Assembly: GCA_012839565.1 (NCBI GenBank)
Contig: DUMZ01000020.1
Coordinates: 117,627-181,626, forward strand
DNA: 64,000 bases
Reading direction: 5' to 3'
From: Anaerolineaceae bacterium
GTDB lineage: Bacteria; Chloroflexota; Anaerolineae; Anaerolineales; Anaerolineaceae
Shown here: piece by piece, positions 53,713-62,858 of the stretch
How positions within the stretch are numbered: position 1 is the first letter of the stretch
How the letters are laid out: the number at the start of each line of letters is the position of its first letter
The notes under the pieces: generated by a model
Told to the model about the DNA's origin: nothing
What the model saw: the letters and a program-made list of their open reading frames with translations, nothing else
Database searches by the model: none
Position numbers and translations under genes: made by a program

Positions 53713-54741
53713 ATGGAAAAAAGAATGTCTCGAATAATAATTGAAACTATTGTTAAAAAGGCATTGAAATATATTAAACACAGTCCGGAACGAGGTCTTA
53801 GAAACCTTATAGATATGGCCTTGCAATTTTCAGAGGGCAGGTTTCAAAAAGAATTTTTTACGGTAGTCCAAACTATGCTTCAGAATAAGAACAGTGCTTA
53901 TTATGAGTTAATAAGGGATACCATAACACATGTAGACACCGAAAATCTTTATACATTTGGCATCAACGTTGGATATAACAGTTGTACCGTAGGTGCACAA
54001 CGTATCCGTGAAAATGAGAAGATCCTGGGTTGTAATATTCCATGGACAATGTCCGTTCATATAAACACACAACAGTTTGAAAAAAATCAACAGAAATATG
54101 AAGATCTGATCTTTGAGGGTGAACATTTAGGTATTTACACATGGATGCTTTTCGCCTTAGATCAGCCTGAGAAAACCTTTTCTATGGTGAAAAACCATCC
54201 CGATAGTGCATTTTGTATCTTTTGTGATGTGAAAGATATGCCCCTTACCTTTCTTGAAAAAGTAACTCAGCTTAAGAATCTAATGATTATTGTTCGCTAC
54301 AATGAAAATGCTGCTGATATTTGTGCTGAACTCCGTGCAAAAAAGCTATTTTACTCTGTATGGTATCAGTATGGACAGAAAGACACCGAGTCCATTATCA
54401 ATGGTAATCTGTTTCGTGATGTTCAGCAACTTTCACCGGTTTTCACCGTTCTGATACCAGAAAATAAATGTCCGGAAGAAGTGCGTCAAGCAATCTATTC
54501 GACGGTAAAGCGAACTCGCCTTGACCAATCGTACAGTACTATCGCCTGGGATTTCCAAGGGGATAATTATTTGGTCGACACGATTATTTCAGGGGATGCT
54601 TGCTCCGTAAACTTTAATAAAGACGGCAATTTGTGTGATTTGGAAAAGACGTTTGAGAATGGACATCATAATCTCTTTAAAAGCAGTATTATCAACATTT
54701 TATTGAATACTTTTCCTAAAACAAAAAGTGAATTGCTGTGA
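53713..54741 (+). CDS. Radical SAM paralog lacking the cluster cysteines (pseudoenzyme)
   Basis: The protein is 342 aa from the ATG at 53713 (GGAG 13 bases before). It aligns without gaps to the protein at 52083 over the first 130 residues, with CNIPW at residues 107-111 in both. The three cluster cysteines 121, 125 and 128 are Gln, Asn and Lys here, and GGEP is lost as well. The SPASM-like stretch remains in part (GDACSVNFNKDGNLCDLEKT). It is about 100 residues shorter. It cannot hold the catalytic cluster, so a binding or regulatory role toward the active partner is likely. The frame is intact, so it is not a decayed gene. Confidence 0.85.
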   Translation: MEKRMSRIIIETIVKKALKYIKHSPERGLRNLIDMALQFSEGRFQKEFFTVVQTMLQNKNSAYYELIRDTITHVDTENLYTFGINVGYNSCTVGAQRIRENEKILGCNIPWTMSVHINTQQFEKNQQKYEDLIFEGEHLGIYTWMLFALDQPEKTFSMVKNHPDSAFCIFCDVKDMPLTFLEKVTQLKNLMIIVRYNENAADICAELRAKKLFYSVWYQYGQKDTESIINGNLFRDVQQLSPVFTVLIPENKCPEEVRQAIYSTVKRTRLDQSYSTIAWDFQGDNYLVDTIISGDACSVNFNKDGNLCDLEKTFENGHHNLFKSSIINILLNTFPKTKSELL

Positions 54742-54921
54742 AAAGCAAAAAACGGGCAATGTAGATTTGAGTAGTGGCTTTGAAGAGATTTATGCAAGAC
54801 GAGATACAAGTGTATTCCGCCAACCATATAAAAGGATACCATGCGGGGATAGAGATAAGCTTATTTTGAAAGAGTGTAATTGTTAATTTCGGAGAATCAT
54901 TCCCGGGAGAATCTTCATCAA

Positions 54922-55482
54922 TTATTCTGTCTTATTTAATTCATCGTTTAATACCTTTGCTCCTTGCTGAACAACGTGCATCAATTTGCTCAAAAAATCA
55001 TCCGGCGCCATACAATTTTTATCTAACAGCCAACGCTCTATTGTCGCCACCGCTACATCAGTAAAAAAATTCAATGTAAACTCATCTTCACTATCACCGA
55101 ATAAATACTCAATTTGCAGCTTTATGATTGGCATTACATATTCCCGGAAATGTTCAGGAAAAGAGTTTTGTCCTTCTGTTTGCAACGCCTTGCGATAGAA
55201 ATATCTGTTTTCATAAAAATAGTTGCATATATTTTGGAGTGCATCTACATGCTCATCAAGTTCCTCAGCTTGCGAAAGATCCTTAGCAAATGAAATAAAT
55301 TCGGTATCAAAAATCCAGTTTAAGAGATCATACTTATCCTTAAAATGGTAATAGAAACTCTTTCGATTCATATTACATCGATTACAAATATCTGCTATGC
55401 GGATTTTATCGAAAGGAACTTCTTCCATGAGTTCTTTCAAAGCATTTGAAAGTGCTTGTTTTGTTATATTGGAATTTGCCAT
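54922..55482 (-). CDS. TetR-family transcriptional regulator
   Basis: The protein is 186 aa. The N-terminal helix-turn-helix reads KIRIADICNRCNMNRKSFYYHFKDKYDLLNWIF at about 26-58, with the YYHF hallmark. The C-terminal ligand domain resembles the DhaS/TetR_C_33 group. The start has GGAGGC upstream. It is convergent with the radical SAM paralog. Being the only regulator here, it may control the radical SAM and GT4-PlsC genes; this is inference. Confidence 0.92.
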   Translation of the reverse strand: MANSNITKQALSNALKELMEEVPFDKIRIADICNRCNMNRKSFYYHFKDKYDLLNWIFDTEFISFAKDLSQAEELDEHVDALQNICNYFYENRYFYRKALQTEGQNSFPEHFREYVMPIIKLQIEYLFGDSEDEFTLNFFTDVAVATIERWLLDKNCMAPDDFLSKLMHVVQQGAKVLNDELNKTE

Positions 55483-55898
55483 ATAGTTGCCTCCTTTCCT
55501 AATCGGTATTCTTAAATCTGAGATGTTTTAACAAGATTTTAGGGCTTAGCAGAATAGGGACAATGTCTCATCAAGTGTTCTTCTCATCAACAAAACCCTA
55601 AATATCACTACATCACAGTTGATTGCCAAATTTACTCGTTGGATGCTGTCGAGCGAAACGTCCTTCCTGCGCTTGAAGTATTACCTTTATTTTATCACTT
55701 CCAAATGAATAATTATTGAGGATGTTTATTGAAATGATTAAGCTGGGTTTTGGGGATGGTTATGTTCGAATGGGGACATAACCAAACGGAAAAGACCACG
55801 ACCGAATGGGAACGAAGCAATGGCTTTTAGCCCGCTACTATGGAAAAGCTTTCTGGATATACCTAGGTTTCAGGGGTTAGAGACATACAAACTTGCAT
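55483..55898. other. Gene-free stretch with one arm of a direct repeat
   Basis: I see no supported gene here. Bases 55672-55756 are a diverged direct repeat of 56489-56570. The rest holds no recognisable element. Confidence 0.6.
55672..55756. repeat. Direct repeat, left copy
   Basis: CTTGAAGTATTAC and TTATCACTTCC are shared with 56489-56570, and the match continues through GATGT to TTTTGGGG with some changes. The two copies flank the gene at 55899-56381. Confidence 0.65.
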
Positions 55899-56381
55899 TT
55901 ACATTCCGAACAAGTGAAATATATATGCTATGATAGCTGCTAGCATCGGAAATACGACTATAGTACCAAGCCACTTTCTGATAAATGCCTTCTTTGGAAT
56001 GTATGGTTTTAAATCTTCGGTACCTTCTATCTCCCATGCTTTTGTATGTCCAACCCAGTACCAGTCAATAAACAGTCTGTCAAAAAGATTCATGATCAAA
56101 TATATCCAAACCATCTGTGTGAACCCATCCCAAAATCCTTTCGCGCCATTAACAAAATAAACAAGTATGGGGACAACGATTAAAACAGGAATAAACAACG
56201 CCAGACCCGTTAGTATTGCGCTTTTCTTTATTTTCTCAGGTGTTGTCAGCCCTAATTCAATGACTCGATCTTTTACGTTTTGCTCATAGAGAACAACTAA
56301 TCCTACTGGTCCGTTTGCTATGCCAACAACGCATACAAGCAGAAGCCAAAAAGACATTGCTAAACCTTCCAAAATAACCAT
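55899..56381 (-). CDS. Four-helix membrane protein of unknown function
   Basis: The protein is 160 aa with GGAGGCTTAAA before the ATG. Membrane segments lie at about 9-30, 53-76, 84-102 and 138-158. A conserved-looking loop has NLFDRLFIDWYWVGHTKAWEIEGTEDL at about 97-123. I do not recognise a named family. The gene sits alone between the arms of a diverged direct repeat, which hints that it arrived as a unit. Confidence 0.75.
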   Translation of the reverse strand: MVILEGLAMSFWLLLVCVVGIANGPVGLVVLYEQNVKDRVIELGLTTPEKIKKSAILTGLALFIPVLIVVPILVYFVNGAKGFWDGFTQMVWIYLIMNLFDRLFIDWYWVGHTKAWEIEGTEDLKPYIPKKAFIRKWLGTIVVFPMLAAIIAYIFHLFGM

Positions 56382-56488
56382 TTTAAGCCTCCGAAATACC
56401 GCATTTATCTGGGTTTACCACTAAAAAAGACAACCTGCTTTCCACGCTGTTTCCTTTTTAAGATACTGCCGTGGAGATGCTTTCAGTT

Positions 56489-56570
56489 CTTGAAGTATTA
56501 CTTTTATATTATCACTTCCGGGTGATAAGTTGTCGAAGATGTGAGAGAAAGCAAAGGTTAGTTTTGGGGT
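56489..56570. repeat. Direct repeat, right copy
   Basis: This is the partner of 55672-55756. The remaining bases of the 56382-56709 interval hold only the hairpin repeat at 56593 and the terminator at 56664. Confidence 0.65.
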
Positions 56571-56592
56571 TATTTGTTTGATTTTGGGCTAG

Positions 56593-56612
56593 ACGTGGTC
56601 GGGAGACCACGT
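56593..56612. repeat. Dispersed GGTC-GGGA-GACC hairpin
   Basis: ACGTGGTC and GACCACGT pair perfectly around GGGA. The loop differs from the usual AGGA, and the stem bases outside GGTC/GACC differ from other copies but still pair. Confidence 0.65.
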
Positions 56613-56663
56613 TTGAACAGCTGAATGAACATCTGAAAAAAGGCGGGAAAGTTGTTAAATGAT

Positions 56664-56693
56664 AAGAGCCCGGTGATTAGTCATCGGGCTCTT
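56664..56693 (-). terminator. Terminator of the envelope operon
   Basis: AAGAGCCCGGTGA (56664-56676) pairs with TCATCGGGCTCTT (56681-56693) with one G-U pair, 16 bases past the stop of the 56710-57672 gene. Confidence 0.85.
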
Positions 56694-56709
56694 GTGAGTT
56701 GTATTTGCT

Positions 56710-57672
56710 CTAGTCCGCGTAGTCGTACATGAAAAGATTTGGATTGCTAGGCAGGTAGAGCAAGTCAATTTTGGCTTTCCTGAGTGAGTGAAGGTCTACC
56801 AGGCTGATGATTTGTGTGTGGTAGGCGCGGACAGGGACGCCGTGTTCATTCTCATACTGGATGTTAAAGCGAATCTCGGGTTGTTCATTGATATAGGTGC
56901 CTGTCTGGCTAAAGCTGAGAACTTCACCATCAGCTGACCGTCCGTGCAGGAGAAGCTGGGCAAGGTCTTTGCTTTTGCTTGTTGAATGAAATTCGTAAGC
57001 GGATTGTTGGGTATCATCGCCTTTCAAGCCAAGGATTTTGGAAAGGAAAACGATTATTGATATGCCCACGATGGGTGCCCAGAACCAGGGGGCTTGCGGA
57101 CCTAAAAACCGCCAGCCCATGCCCTCGCTTTGGAAATGGTACGAAACGAGAAAAAGCGCTATGGAATAGGCGATGTCAAAAAACAGCCATACCCAATGAA
57201 GAATTCTTTTGGCAGGCGCATATTGAGCAGTCACGACGGTGTAAGGTGGGTCGAAGTCGGTTTGGTTTAGCCTGAGTTCGACTTGCTTGCCGGTTTCAAA
57301 TCTTCTTTCGTGGGGCTTGGTATCAGATGTCCGGAGAATGGTCCTGACAGGGTTGCCAACAAGATTGTTGAAGCTTAAAAGGATGTTGTAAACAGGATAG
57401 TCGCCATCCTGGTCAACTATCTCGCTGGACAGCACTTTTGCCTGAACAGGTCTTCCTGTTTCCTGGACTTTTTTGTGTTTTTTCTTGAGTTTATAGGGAT
57501 GCCGGATCAGCCCGATGATGAGCAGGTGTTTTACAAGCCATAAAATAATGCCCAGGCCCAGGAAAACGGTTGCCACAACGGGTTTGGTGTAGAGAGTGTC
57601 TTTCCACAGGAAAAAAACAGGAAAGATGTACATAAAAAGGAAGGGCAGTCCAAACAATAATACGAGTTGCAT
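56710..57672 (-). CDS. DUF3592-like membrane protein
   Basis: The protein is 320 aa. Membrane helices lie at about 2-21, 34-56, 158-178 and 188-210. Between the second and third is a beta domain typical of DUF3592 (VQAKVLSSEIVDQDGDYPVYNILLSF, then GKQVELRLNQTDFDPPYTVV). A second, similar beta domain follows at about 230-320. The function of the family is not known. It starts three bases after the lipoprotein stop and is the last gene of a three-gene operon. Confidence 0.8.
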   Translation of the reverse strand: MQLVLLFGLPFLFMYIFPVFFLWKDTLYTKPVVATVFLGLGIILWLVKHLLIIGLIRHPYKLKKKHKKVQETGRPVQAKVLSSEIVDQDGDYPVYNILLSFNNLVGNPVRTILRTSDTKPHERRFETGKQVELRLNQTDFDPPYTVVTAQYAPAKRILHWVWLFFDIAYSIALFLVSYHFQSEGMGWRFLGPQAPWFWAPIVGISIIVFLSKILGLKGDDTQQSAYEFHSTSKSKDLAQLLLHGRSADGEVLSFSQTGTYINEQPEIRFNIQYENEHGVPVRAYHTQIISLVDLHSLRKAKIDLLYLPSNPNLFMYDYAD

Positions 57673-57675
57673 TTT

Positions 57676-59256
57676 TTACCTCTGTTTCTCAATTAAATTC
57701 CCGTCAGAGTCGAATATCAGGGTAATAAGATCCCTTTCGCCTTTGACAATACTTTTAATGCCTAAACTATGATTGCCAGCTTTCCAGTCAAGGAAAATGG
57801 CGATGGATTGAACGCCCTTAAAAGTGCTGGCGTTTTCATAGGGAAAGTCTTCGTTGTATTCAGCGATTTCTTTGAGCGCGTCCAGGGAAGCTTCCGTAAC
57901 CTTGTGGAGCGCTTGCAGGGGAATATCGGTGATAAGCACGGACTTTGCCAAAGGGCTTTGCGAATTAAGGTTTTGCAGGGGAAAAACGCTCCATTCATCT
58001 TTATCAATGTCGTAGGTGTAGGAGTCAATGTGATTGTAGTTTTCGGGTGTGTGCAGTACAAGGTCGATGTGGTCTTTGTATATGTTTACACTTCCCAGGT
58101 AAACATATACCTTGTCCCAGCCCAAGTCCTTGCTCAGGTCTTCCAGCGCTTGAATGGCTCTTTCGGGGTTTAGGATTAAGTTTTGGCTGTGGAACAGGTC
58201 TAACAGGTCTTGCGCTTCTTCAAGGCTTAGGTAGTCTTCAATCTCGTTCTTCCCTATGTAATCCCTGACAAAAAGTTTGAAGTCCAGCAGTGGATCTTCG
58301 AGTTCCAGTTTCGCGTAGATATTCTCTTCAATGTCGGATATGAGAAGTTTCGTGCCTGTTTCAACAGACGCACCATCCATAAATAAGTCGTCGGTCAACA
58401 GATTTCCATCAGAGTCGAATTTTAGGCTAATGTGGTCTCTTTCGCCTCTCACCGTACTTTCAATTCCGACGATATAATCGCCATCCTTCCAGCTAAGGGA
58501 TAGGGTGATGGATTGAATGCCTTTAAAAGTGCTGGCGTTTTCATAGGGGAAATCTTGATTGTATTCGCCGATTTCTTTGAGTGCGTCCAGGGAAAATTCC
58601 GTTACCTTGTAGAGAGCTTGCAGGGGGAGGTCGGTGATAAGCACGGACTTTGCCAAAGGGTTTTCCGAATTGAGGTTTCGCATGGCTTGGCTGCGCCATT
58701 CATCCGCATCTGCATCGTAGGTGTAGGAGTCAATATGGTTCTCGTTTTCGGGCTGGTGGAGTTGCAGGTTTATCGTATCGTTGTAGATCGTTATTCTTCC
58801 GTTGTAAACGTAGATCTTATCCGAGCCCAGATCCTTGGGCAGGTCTTGCAACACCTGAATGGTTCTTTCGGGGTTTAGGATTAAGTTTTGACTGTGGAAC
58901 AGGTCTAAGAGATCTTGGGCTTCTTCAAGGGTCAGGTACTTGTCAATCTCGTTTTTATTGATATAGTCAATGACAAAAAAATCGAAGTCCGAAAGCGGAT
59001 CTGCGAGTTCCAGTTTTACAAAGATATCATCTCGGATATCAAATAAGTTCGGGTCGATGCCCGTTTCAAAAAAACCGTCTTCCATAAAGAAATCTTCTAC
59101 CCTTTCGAGAAAACTCTGGTCGGATTTATCAACAGTTGCTTGCTTTTGGGGCAGGGGCCTGAAGGTGTCCTCAATGGCTTGATCGATATGTTGGCAGGAT
59201 GTCATCAGCAGCAAGGCGAGTGTGGCTAAAATGATGCCTGTTATCTTTTTTCTCAT
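57676..59256 (-). CDS. Lipoprotein with internally duplicated domain
   Basis: The protein is 526 aa. A signal peptide ends in the lipobox LMTSC at about residue 21. The mature part consists of two copies of a domain of about 225 residues (about 66-290 and 300-524). Both contain LDLFHSQNLILNPER, DLPLQAL or DIPLQAL, and YENASTFKG, with roughly two thirds identity by eye. I recognise no family. It overlaps the upstream gene by four bases and is followed at once by the DUF3592 gene, which suggests the three proteins work together at the membrane. Confidence 0.85.
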   Translation of the reverse strand: MRKKITGIILATLALLLMTSCQHIDQAIEDTFRPLPQKQATVDKSDQSFLERVEDFFMEDGFFETGIDPNLFDIRDDIFVKLELADPLSDFDFFVIDYINKNEIDKYLTLEEAQDLLDLFHSQNLILNPERTIQVLQDLPKDLGSDKIYVYNGRITIYNDTINLQLHQPENENHIDSYTYDADADEWRSQAMRNLNSENPLAKSVLITDLPLQALYKVTEFSLDALKEIGEYNQDFPYENASTFKGIQSITLSLSWKDGDYIVGIESTVRGERDHISLKFDSDGNLLTDDLFMDGASVETGTKLLISDIEENIYAKLELEDPLLDFKLFVRDYIGKNEIEDYLSLEEAQDLLDLFHSQNLILNPERAIQALEDLSKDLGWDKVYVYLGSVNIYKDHIDLVLHTPENYNHIDSYTYDIDKDEWSVFPLQNLNSQSPLAKSVLITDIPLQALHKVTEASLDALKEIAEYNEDFPYENASTFKGVQSIAIFLDWKAGNHSLGIKSIVKGERDLITLIFDSDGNLIEKQR

Positions 59257-59735
59257 AAATTCTCCTTTTCTTTTTTAATCCGGAAACTGACCTTGCAGGA
59301 TTTTCTTTCGAGTTCTTTTTTGAGAATGAAAACGCCTAAAAACAAAAGTGCCAGGGAGATTAGCTTGTAGGGCAGCCCGGCAAAGGGCAAGGCGATGACC
59401 GAGAAACTGATGCCGAAGACGGCGAGAAAGGAAATGACGCATGGGGTGCAGCCATAGGTGAAGATGCCAAAAATGACCGACAGGATGCCCATGTTGTCGC
59501 CTTTGGTCTTGATGTTTTTCTCTTTTAGGACATGATCGCTTAGAACCAGCATAAAGGCTGAAATGGCCGCCATGACGAGATTAAGCAAAATGTTTAGCAC
59601 TACCAGCCAGATGCCGAATTGACTGGCCATTTCTGAGTAGGACAGGTTGAAACTGTCCAGGACAAAATAGAGAATGCTAAAGACTGCAAATCCGATAAGC
59701 AGGTATTTTTTGTTTAAGTCCGCGATTTTAATCAT
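59253..59735 (-). CDS. Membrane protein with CxxC motif
   Basis: The protein is 160 aa from the ATG at 59735, which has AAAAGGAAAA upstream. The frame extends to 59822 without a better start. Four membrane helices lie at about 11-28, 40-66, 83-110 and 113-132. YGCTPCVISFLAVFG in the third places a Cys-x-x-Cys in or near the membrane, as in some thiol-redox or metal-transfer membrane proteins. I do not recognise the family. It is the first gene of the three-gene operon. Confidence 0.75.
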   Translation of the reverse strand: MIKIADLNKKYLLIGFAVFSILYFVLDSFNLSYSEMASQFGIWLVVLNILLNLVMAAISAFMLVLSDHVLKEKNIKTKGDNMGILSVIFGIFTYGCTPCVISFLAVFGISFSVIALPFAGLPYKLISLALLFLGVFILKKELERKSCKVSFRIKKEKENL

Positions 59736-60042
59736 TCGTTTTCCTTTTAAGGTCAGTTTGTTTTTGCAACAGCTGGGTAAAAGGATTCTGCCTGCTGTTG
59801 CCGTGTGAGCTTGTTTTATCATTTTAGTTTGCTCGTTCTCAAAGTTTTGTATAATTTTTGTACAGGTATTAATACAGGTTTAATAGAGTGAGTGGGAATG
59901 GTTGTTTTTCGACTTGCTGGATTATGTTTGAGCCGGTTTTCCGCTTTTGGGCTATTGAGAACAGGGTTTTCACCTGTGATAGAATGAGAAAAAGAACTTG
60001 ATAAAATTTTAGTTTGCACAGATTTTTAGCGGAGAACGGACA

Positions 60043-60558
60043 ATGGAAAAGGGTTTTATTCAGCTTTACACAGGAAATGGAAAAGGAAAGACCAGCGCGG
60101 CATTTGGCATGGCACTGCGCGCGGCAATGGCGGGAAAAAAGGTCTATATCGCACAGTTCGTTAAGAGTATGAAATATTCTGAAACAAGAATTGAAACCCT
60201 GCTGGAGAACATCACCATTGAGCAGTTTGGACGAGGCTGTTATTTGAATAGGGATGTGGATGACGCGGACAGGCAGGCAGCCCGCGATGGGCTTCGGCAA
60301 TGCCAGCAGGCGTTGCGTTCTGGCGACTGGGATTTGGTCATTCTCGATGAAGTGACGATTGCCTTGCATTTTGAATTGTTTTCAACGGTTGAGCTTTTGC
60401 GCGTCCTGGATGAAAAGGCAACACACACCGAAGTTATTTTGACTGGGCGATACGCACCGCAGGAACTCATCGACCGCGCCGACCTGGTGACGGAAATGGT
60501 GGAGAATAAACATTACTATAGTCAGGGGGTGCTCTCCCGTCCTGGTTTTGATTGTTAG
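60043..60558 (+). CDS. cobO: Cob(I)yrinic acid a,c-diamide adenosyltransferase
   Basis: The protein is 171 aa. IQLYTGNGKGKTSAAFGMAL at residues 6-25 contains the unusual P-loop of the CobA/CobO/BtuR group. VILDEVTIAL near 105-114 is the Walker B equivalent, and VILTGRYAPQELIDRADLVTEM closes the pattern. It adds the adenosyl group to cobalamin precursors. It stands alone here, so it more likely serves salvage than full synthesis. No cobalamin riboswitch is visible upstream. Confidence 0.93.
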   Translation: MEKGFIQLYTGNGKGKTSAAFGMALRAAMAGKKVYIAQFVKSMKYSETRIETLLENITIEQFGRGCYLNRDVDDADRQAARDGLRQCQQALRSGDWDLVILDEVTIALHFELFSTVELLRVLDEKATHTEVILTGRYAPQELIDRADLVTEMVENKHYYSQGVLSRPGFDC

Positions 60559-60750
60559 TTTTTAATGGCTTGTGAATGGGGTCAAGGGGGCTATATTCGG
60601 ATGAGTTTTTAATTACCAAATACGAAAGCCTGACGCGGTTTTATAAAAGTAATTTTACAAAACAGCCCGAAAGAACATAGTAGAATCATCTTGTCTAAAG
60701 GTTTTTCGATAAACAATGGTATCTGTCCTTTGCAGGATATGGAGAAAGTT

Positions 60751-61839
60751 ATGAAGAAAGAAAAACGAATTTTGCCAAGAGTTCTATTAATCATTTTGAT
60801 TGTTCTTTTCCTGGGATTTGTTGTCATTACCGGACTGATGCATTACACGGTCACTACTTCATTCACGCGGGGTGATTATCCCGACTATCCGGTGGTGAAA
60901 TACAGATATGACCATTACCAAAGTCACTATCCGCGGGAAGAAGTCTCATTTTTGTCCGGCAAAAATCACTTGCGGGGCTTTCTTTATGGCGACAAGGACG
61001 CAGACCGGCTGCTTGTTTTCAGCCATGGTCTGGGCAGTGGTCACGAAGACTATATCAACGAAATTATCTACATGGTTGATGCCGGCTATCTCGTTTTTGC
61101 CTATGATGGTACCGGCTCTGGTATGAGTGAGGGCAAAAGCACGGTTGGATTGTTGCAATCCGCGCTGGACCTTGATGCCGCGTTTGACTACATCCATTCT
61201 TCCGACGCGCTGAAGGATCTGCCAGTTTATCTCATGGGGCACAGCTGGGGTGGCTTCGCTGCTACTGAAGCTTTGGGACGCCATGAAAATATTGTCGCCG
61301 CGGTTGATTTGGCGGGCTATGCCTATCCTGCAGACCTGCTCATTGACCAGGGCTCGCAGATGATGGGGCAGGATTTGAGTGCTATGAAGTTTCTCTTTAA
61401 TATCAGTCAGCTGCTTACATACGGACCAAAAAACTTTTTACGCAACGCTGTGGACAGTATCAATTCGACAGATACGCCCATCCTTTTGGTGCATGGCAAT
61501 CAGGATGAGATGATTTCGCTCGACAAGATTTCAGTTATCGCTTATCAGGATAAACTGACTAATCCTAATGTGCAAACGCTGATTATCACCGCGGAAGGAC
61601 AGAATGACCACAATGGCATACTGCATTCTGCCGAAGCGGTGCCACATATCGCGAAATTAAATGAAGACTTTGCGGCAAAGATGAATACCGTCCAAGGTCT
61701 TCCCGAAGAAGAACTGGAAGCCCGTGCCATTGAATTTCGCAGGGAGATGGTTGAAGCGGCTGACCTGCCATTGATAAATCGGGTGAATGCGGAACTTTTT
61801 AGCCAGATTCTTGCGTTTTTCGATGAGGCTTCCCGCTAG
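60751..61839 (+). CDS. Membrane-anchored alpha/beta hydrolase
   Basis: The protein is 362 aa from the ATG at 60751, preceded by GGAGAAAG. Two earlier in-frame ATGs lack such a site. Residues 12-33 are a membrane helix. The hydrolase domain has FSHGLGSGHEDY (oxyanion hole), YLMGHSWGGFAA (nucleophile Ser) and LVHGNQDEMISLD (likely acid Asp), with DHNGIL offering the His. It most resembles serine aminopeptidase/lysophospholipase-like hydrolases. The substrate is unknown. Confidence 0.88.
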   Translation: MKKEKRILPRVLLIILIVLFLGFVVITGLMHYTVTTSFTRGDYPDYPVVKYRYDHYQSHYPREEVSFLSGKNHLRGFLYGDKDADRLLVFSHGLGSGHEDYINEIIYMVDAGYLVFAYDGTGSGMSEGKSTVGLLQSALDLDAAFDYIHSSDALKDLPVYLMGHSWGGFAATEALGRHENIVAAVDLAGYAYPADLLIDQGSQMMGQDLSAMKFLFNISQLLTYGPKNFLRNAVDSINSTDTPILLVHGNQDEMISLDKISVIAYQDKLTNPNVQTLIITAEGQNDHNGILHSAEAVPHIAKLNEDFAAKMNTVQGLPEEELEARAIEFRREMVEAADLPLINRVNAELFSQILAFFDEASR

Positions 61840-61923
61840 ATTGTTGCCGATTTTTTAGTACATATAATCTGGCTAGGCCAGGTTGAATACAAATAGTTTT
61901 ATATTGCAGTGAAAGGAAAAATC

Positions 61924-62340
61924 ATGAATAAAGCAATAAAAGTTTTGTACTATATCAGTTTGTCTGTCAGCATGTTGGTGGGTCTTTGGCACTTTTTTGT
62001 GCCACGTCTTTTTCAATGGTACGATTATCTTCCCATGCAATATGAGAATCTCATCGTGGGGATTGATTACACAAACTATTGTTTTTCCGCCTTGCTGTTT
62101 GGAATTAGCCTTGTTTTGATTATATTAGGCAAAAGCGCATTTTCATTAAATCGTGAAACGATCATTTTCTATACCTTTTTAACAGTAGTGTGGGTGTTTA
62201 GGGCTTGTCTGGCTGTTTTTATCGAACCATGGCCCCTGGAACCCGTTCCTGCGGCAGCTATTAGTCAGCTGGTTGCTTCGGTGGTTCTGGCTATTATGAT
62301 GGTGGTTGTTTCGGTTAGTCTTTGGTGGGCGCGCCGCTAG
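61924..62340 (+). CDS. Four-helix membrane protein of unknown function
   Basis: The protein is 138 aa from the ATG at 61924 (AAAGGAAAAATC upstream). Helices lie at about 7-27, 44-68, 77-100 and 108-135. No charged cluster or known motif is seen. I do not recognise the family. It follows the hydrolase gene by 84 bases. Confidence 0.7.
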   Translation: MNKAIKVLYYISLSVSMLVGLWHFFVPRLFQWYDYLPMQYENLIVGIDYTNYCFSALLFGISLVLIILGKSAFSLNRETIIFYTFLTVVWVFRACLAVFIEPWPLEPVPAAAISQLVASVVLAIMMVVVSVSLWWARR

Positions 62341-62455
62341 AATGCGTTAGCGCTCAACAAATAAATACTAAAATCTGATATTCCTGAAAGGTTTTTATGC
62401 CTTTCTATTGACGTTATTATTTTAATGTATAATGGGTTCAAACATATACATAAAC

Positions 62456-62550
62456 AGAGTAGATATGTTGCGTTAAGTGCTTGCGGATGGGACGTCGCCG
62501 CAAGACGAAATGATTAATCATGCGGTAACATATCGCTTCCGCTGTACTCT
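62456..62550 (+). promoter_or_regulatory. Tetrahydrofolate (THF) riboswitch
   Basis: P1 is AGAGTA (62456-62461) with TACTCT (62545-62550). P2 is GATATGTT with AACATATC. The conserved blocks GCGTTAAGTG, GGATGGGACGTCG, CGGTAACAT and CTTCCGC are all in order. TATAAT at 62428-62433 is upstream, a terminator is downstream, and folP follows. Folate binding should cut expression of the folate operon. Confidence 0.9.
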
Positions 62551-62567
62551 TTTACTATGCTGGAAGC

Positions 62568-62596
62568 AGGACTACTTTTTGTAAGTCCTTCTTTTT
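62568..62596 (+). terminator. THF riboswitch terminator
   Basis: AGGACT and AGTCCT pair around a T-rich loop, followed by TCTTTTT, ending before the GGAGGTG ribosome site of the small ORF. Confidence 0.8.
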
Positions 62597-62613
62597 ATGT
62601 AACGGAGGTGTAA

Positions 62614-62799
62614 ATGTATAAAACAAAATTTTTAATCCTGGTAACTGTTGTTTTCTTAGTAATAGTATTAAAATTTAAGTCTCGTCTTAGCAAGGCCTGG
62701 CTGTCCGCTGCAATTATTGCTGTTATTTTAGATTTTCCTTTTAATCACGCAACGATGCTGAGCAGTTCAGGCGGGAGTATTATCCCGATAGCTATATAA
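62614..62799 (+). CDS. Small membrane protein in the folate operon
   Basis: The protein is 61 aa with a strong GGAGGTG five bases before the ATG. Residues 5-20 and 30-41 are hydrophobic, joined by KFKSRLSKAW. There is no known family. It lies between the THF riboswitch and folP, 59 bases before the latter, so it is under the same folate control. It could be a transporter-like remnant or a real small protein. The good ribosome site favours the latter. Confidence 0.65.
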   Translation: MYKTKFLILVTVVFLVIVLKFKSRLSKAWLSAAIIAVILDFPFNHATMLSSSGGSIIPIAI

Positions 62800-62858
62800 C
62801 AAGACTGGAATTTATAATCCCTGCTGAAAAGTATAAGGATTACTTTAAAGGAGAAAGA

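Noticed and set aside
59823..60042. Possible cobalamin riboswitch before cobO
   Set aside because: No B12-box or conserved core found in the 220 bases upstream.
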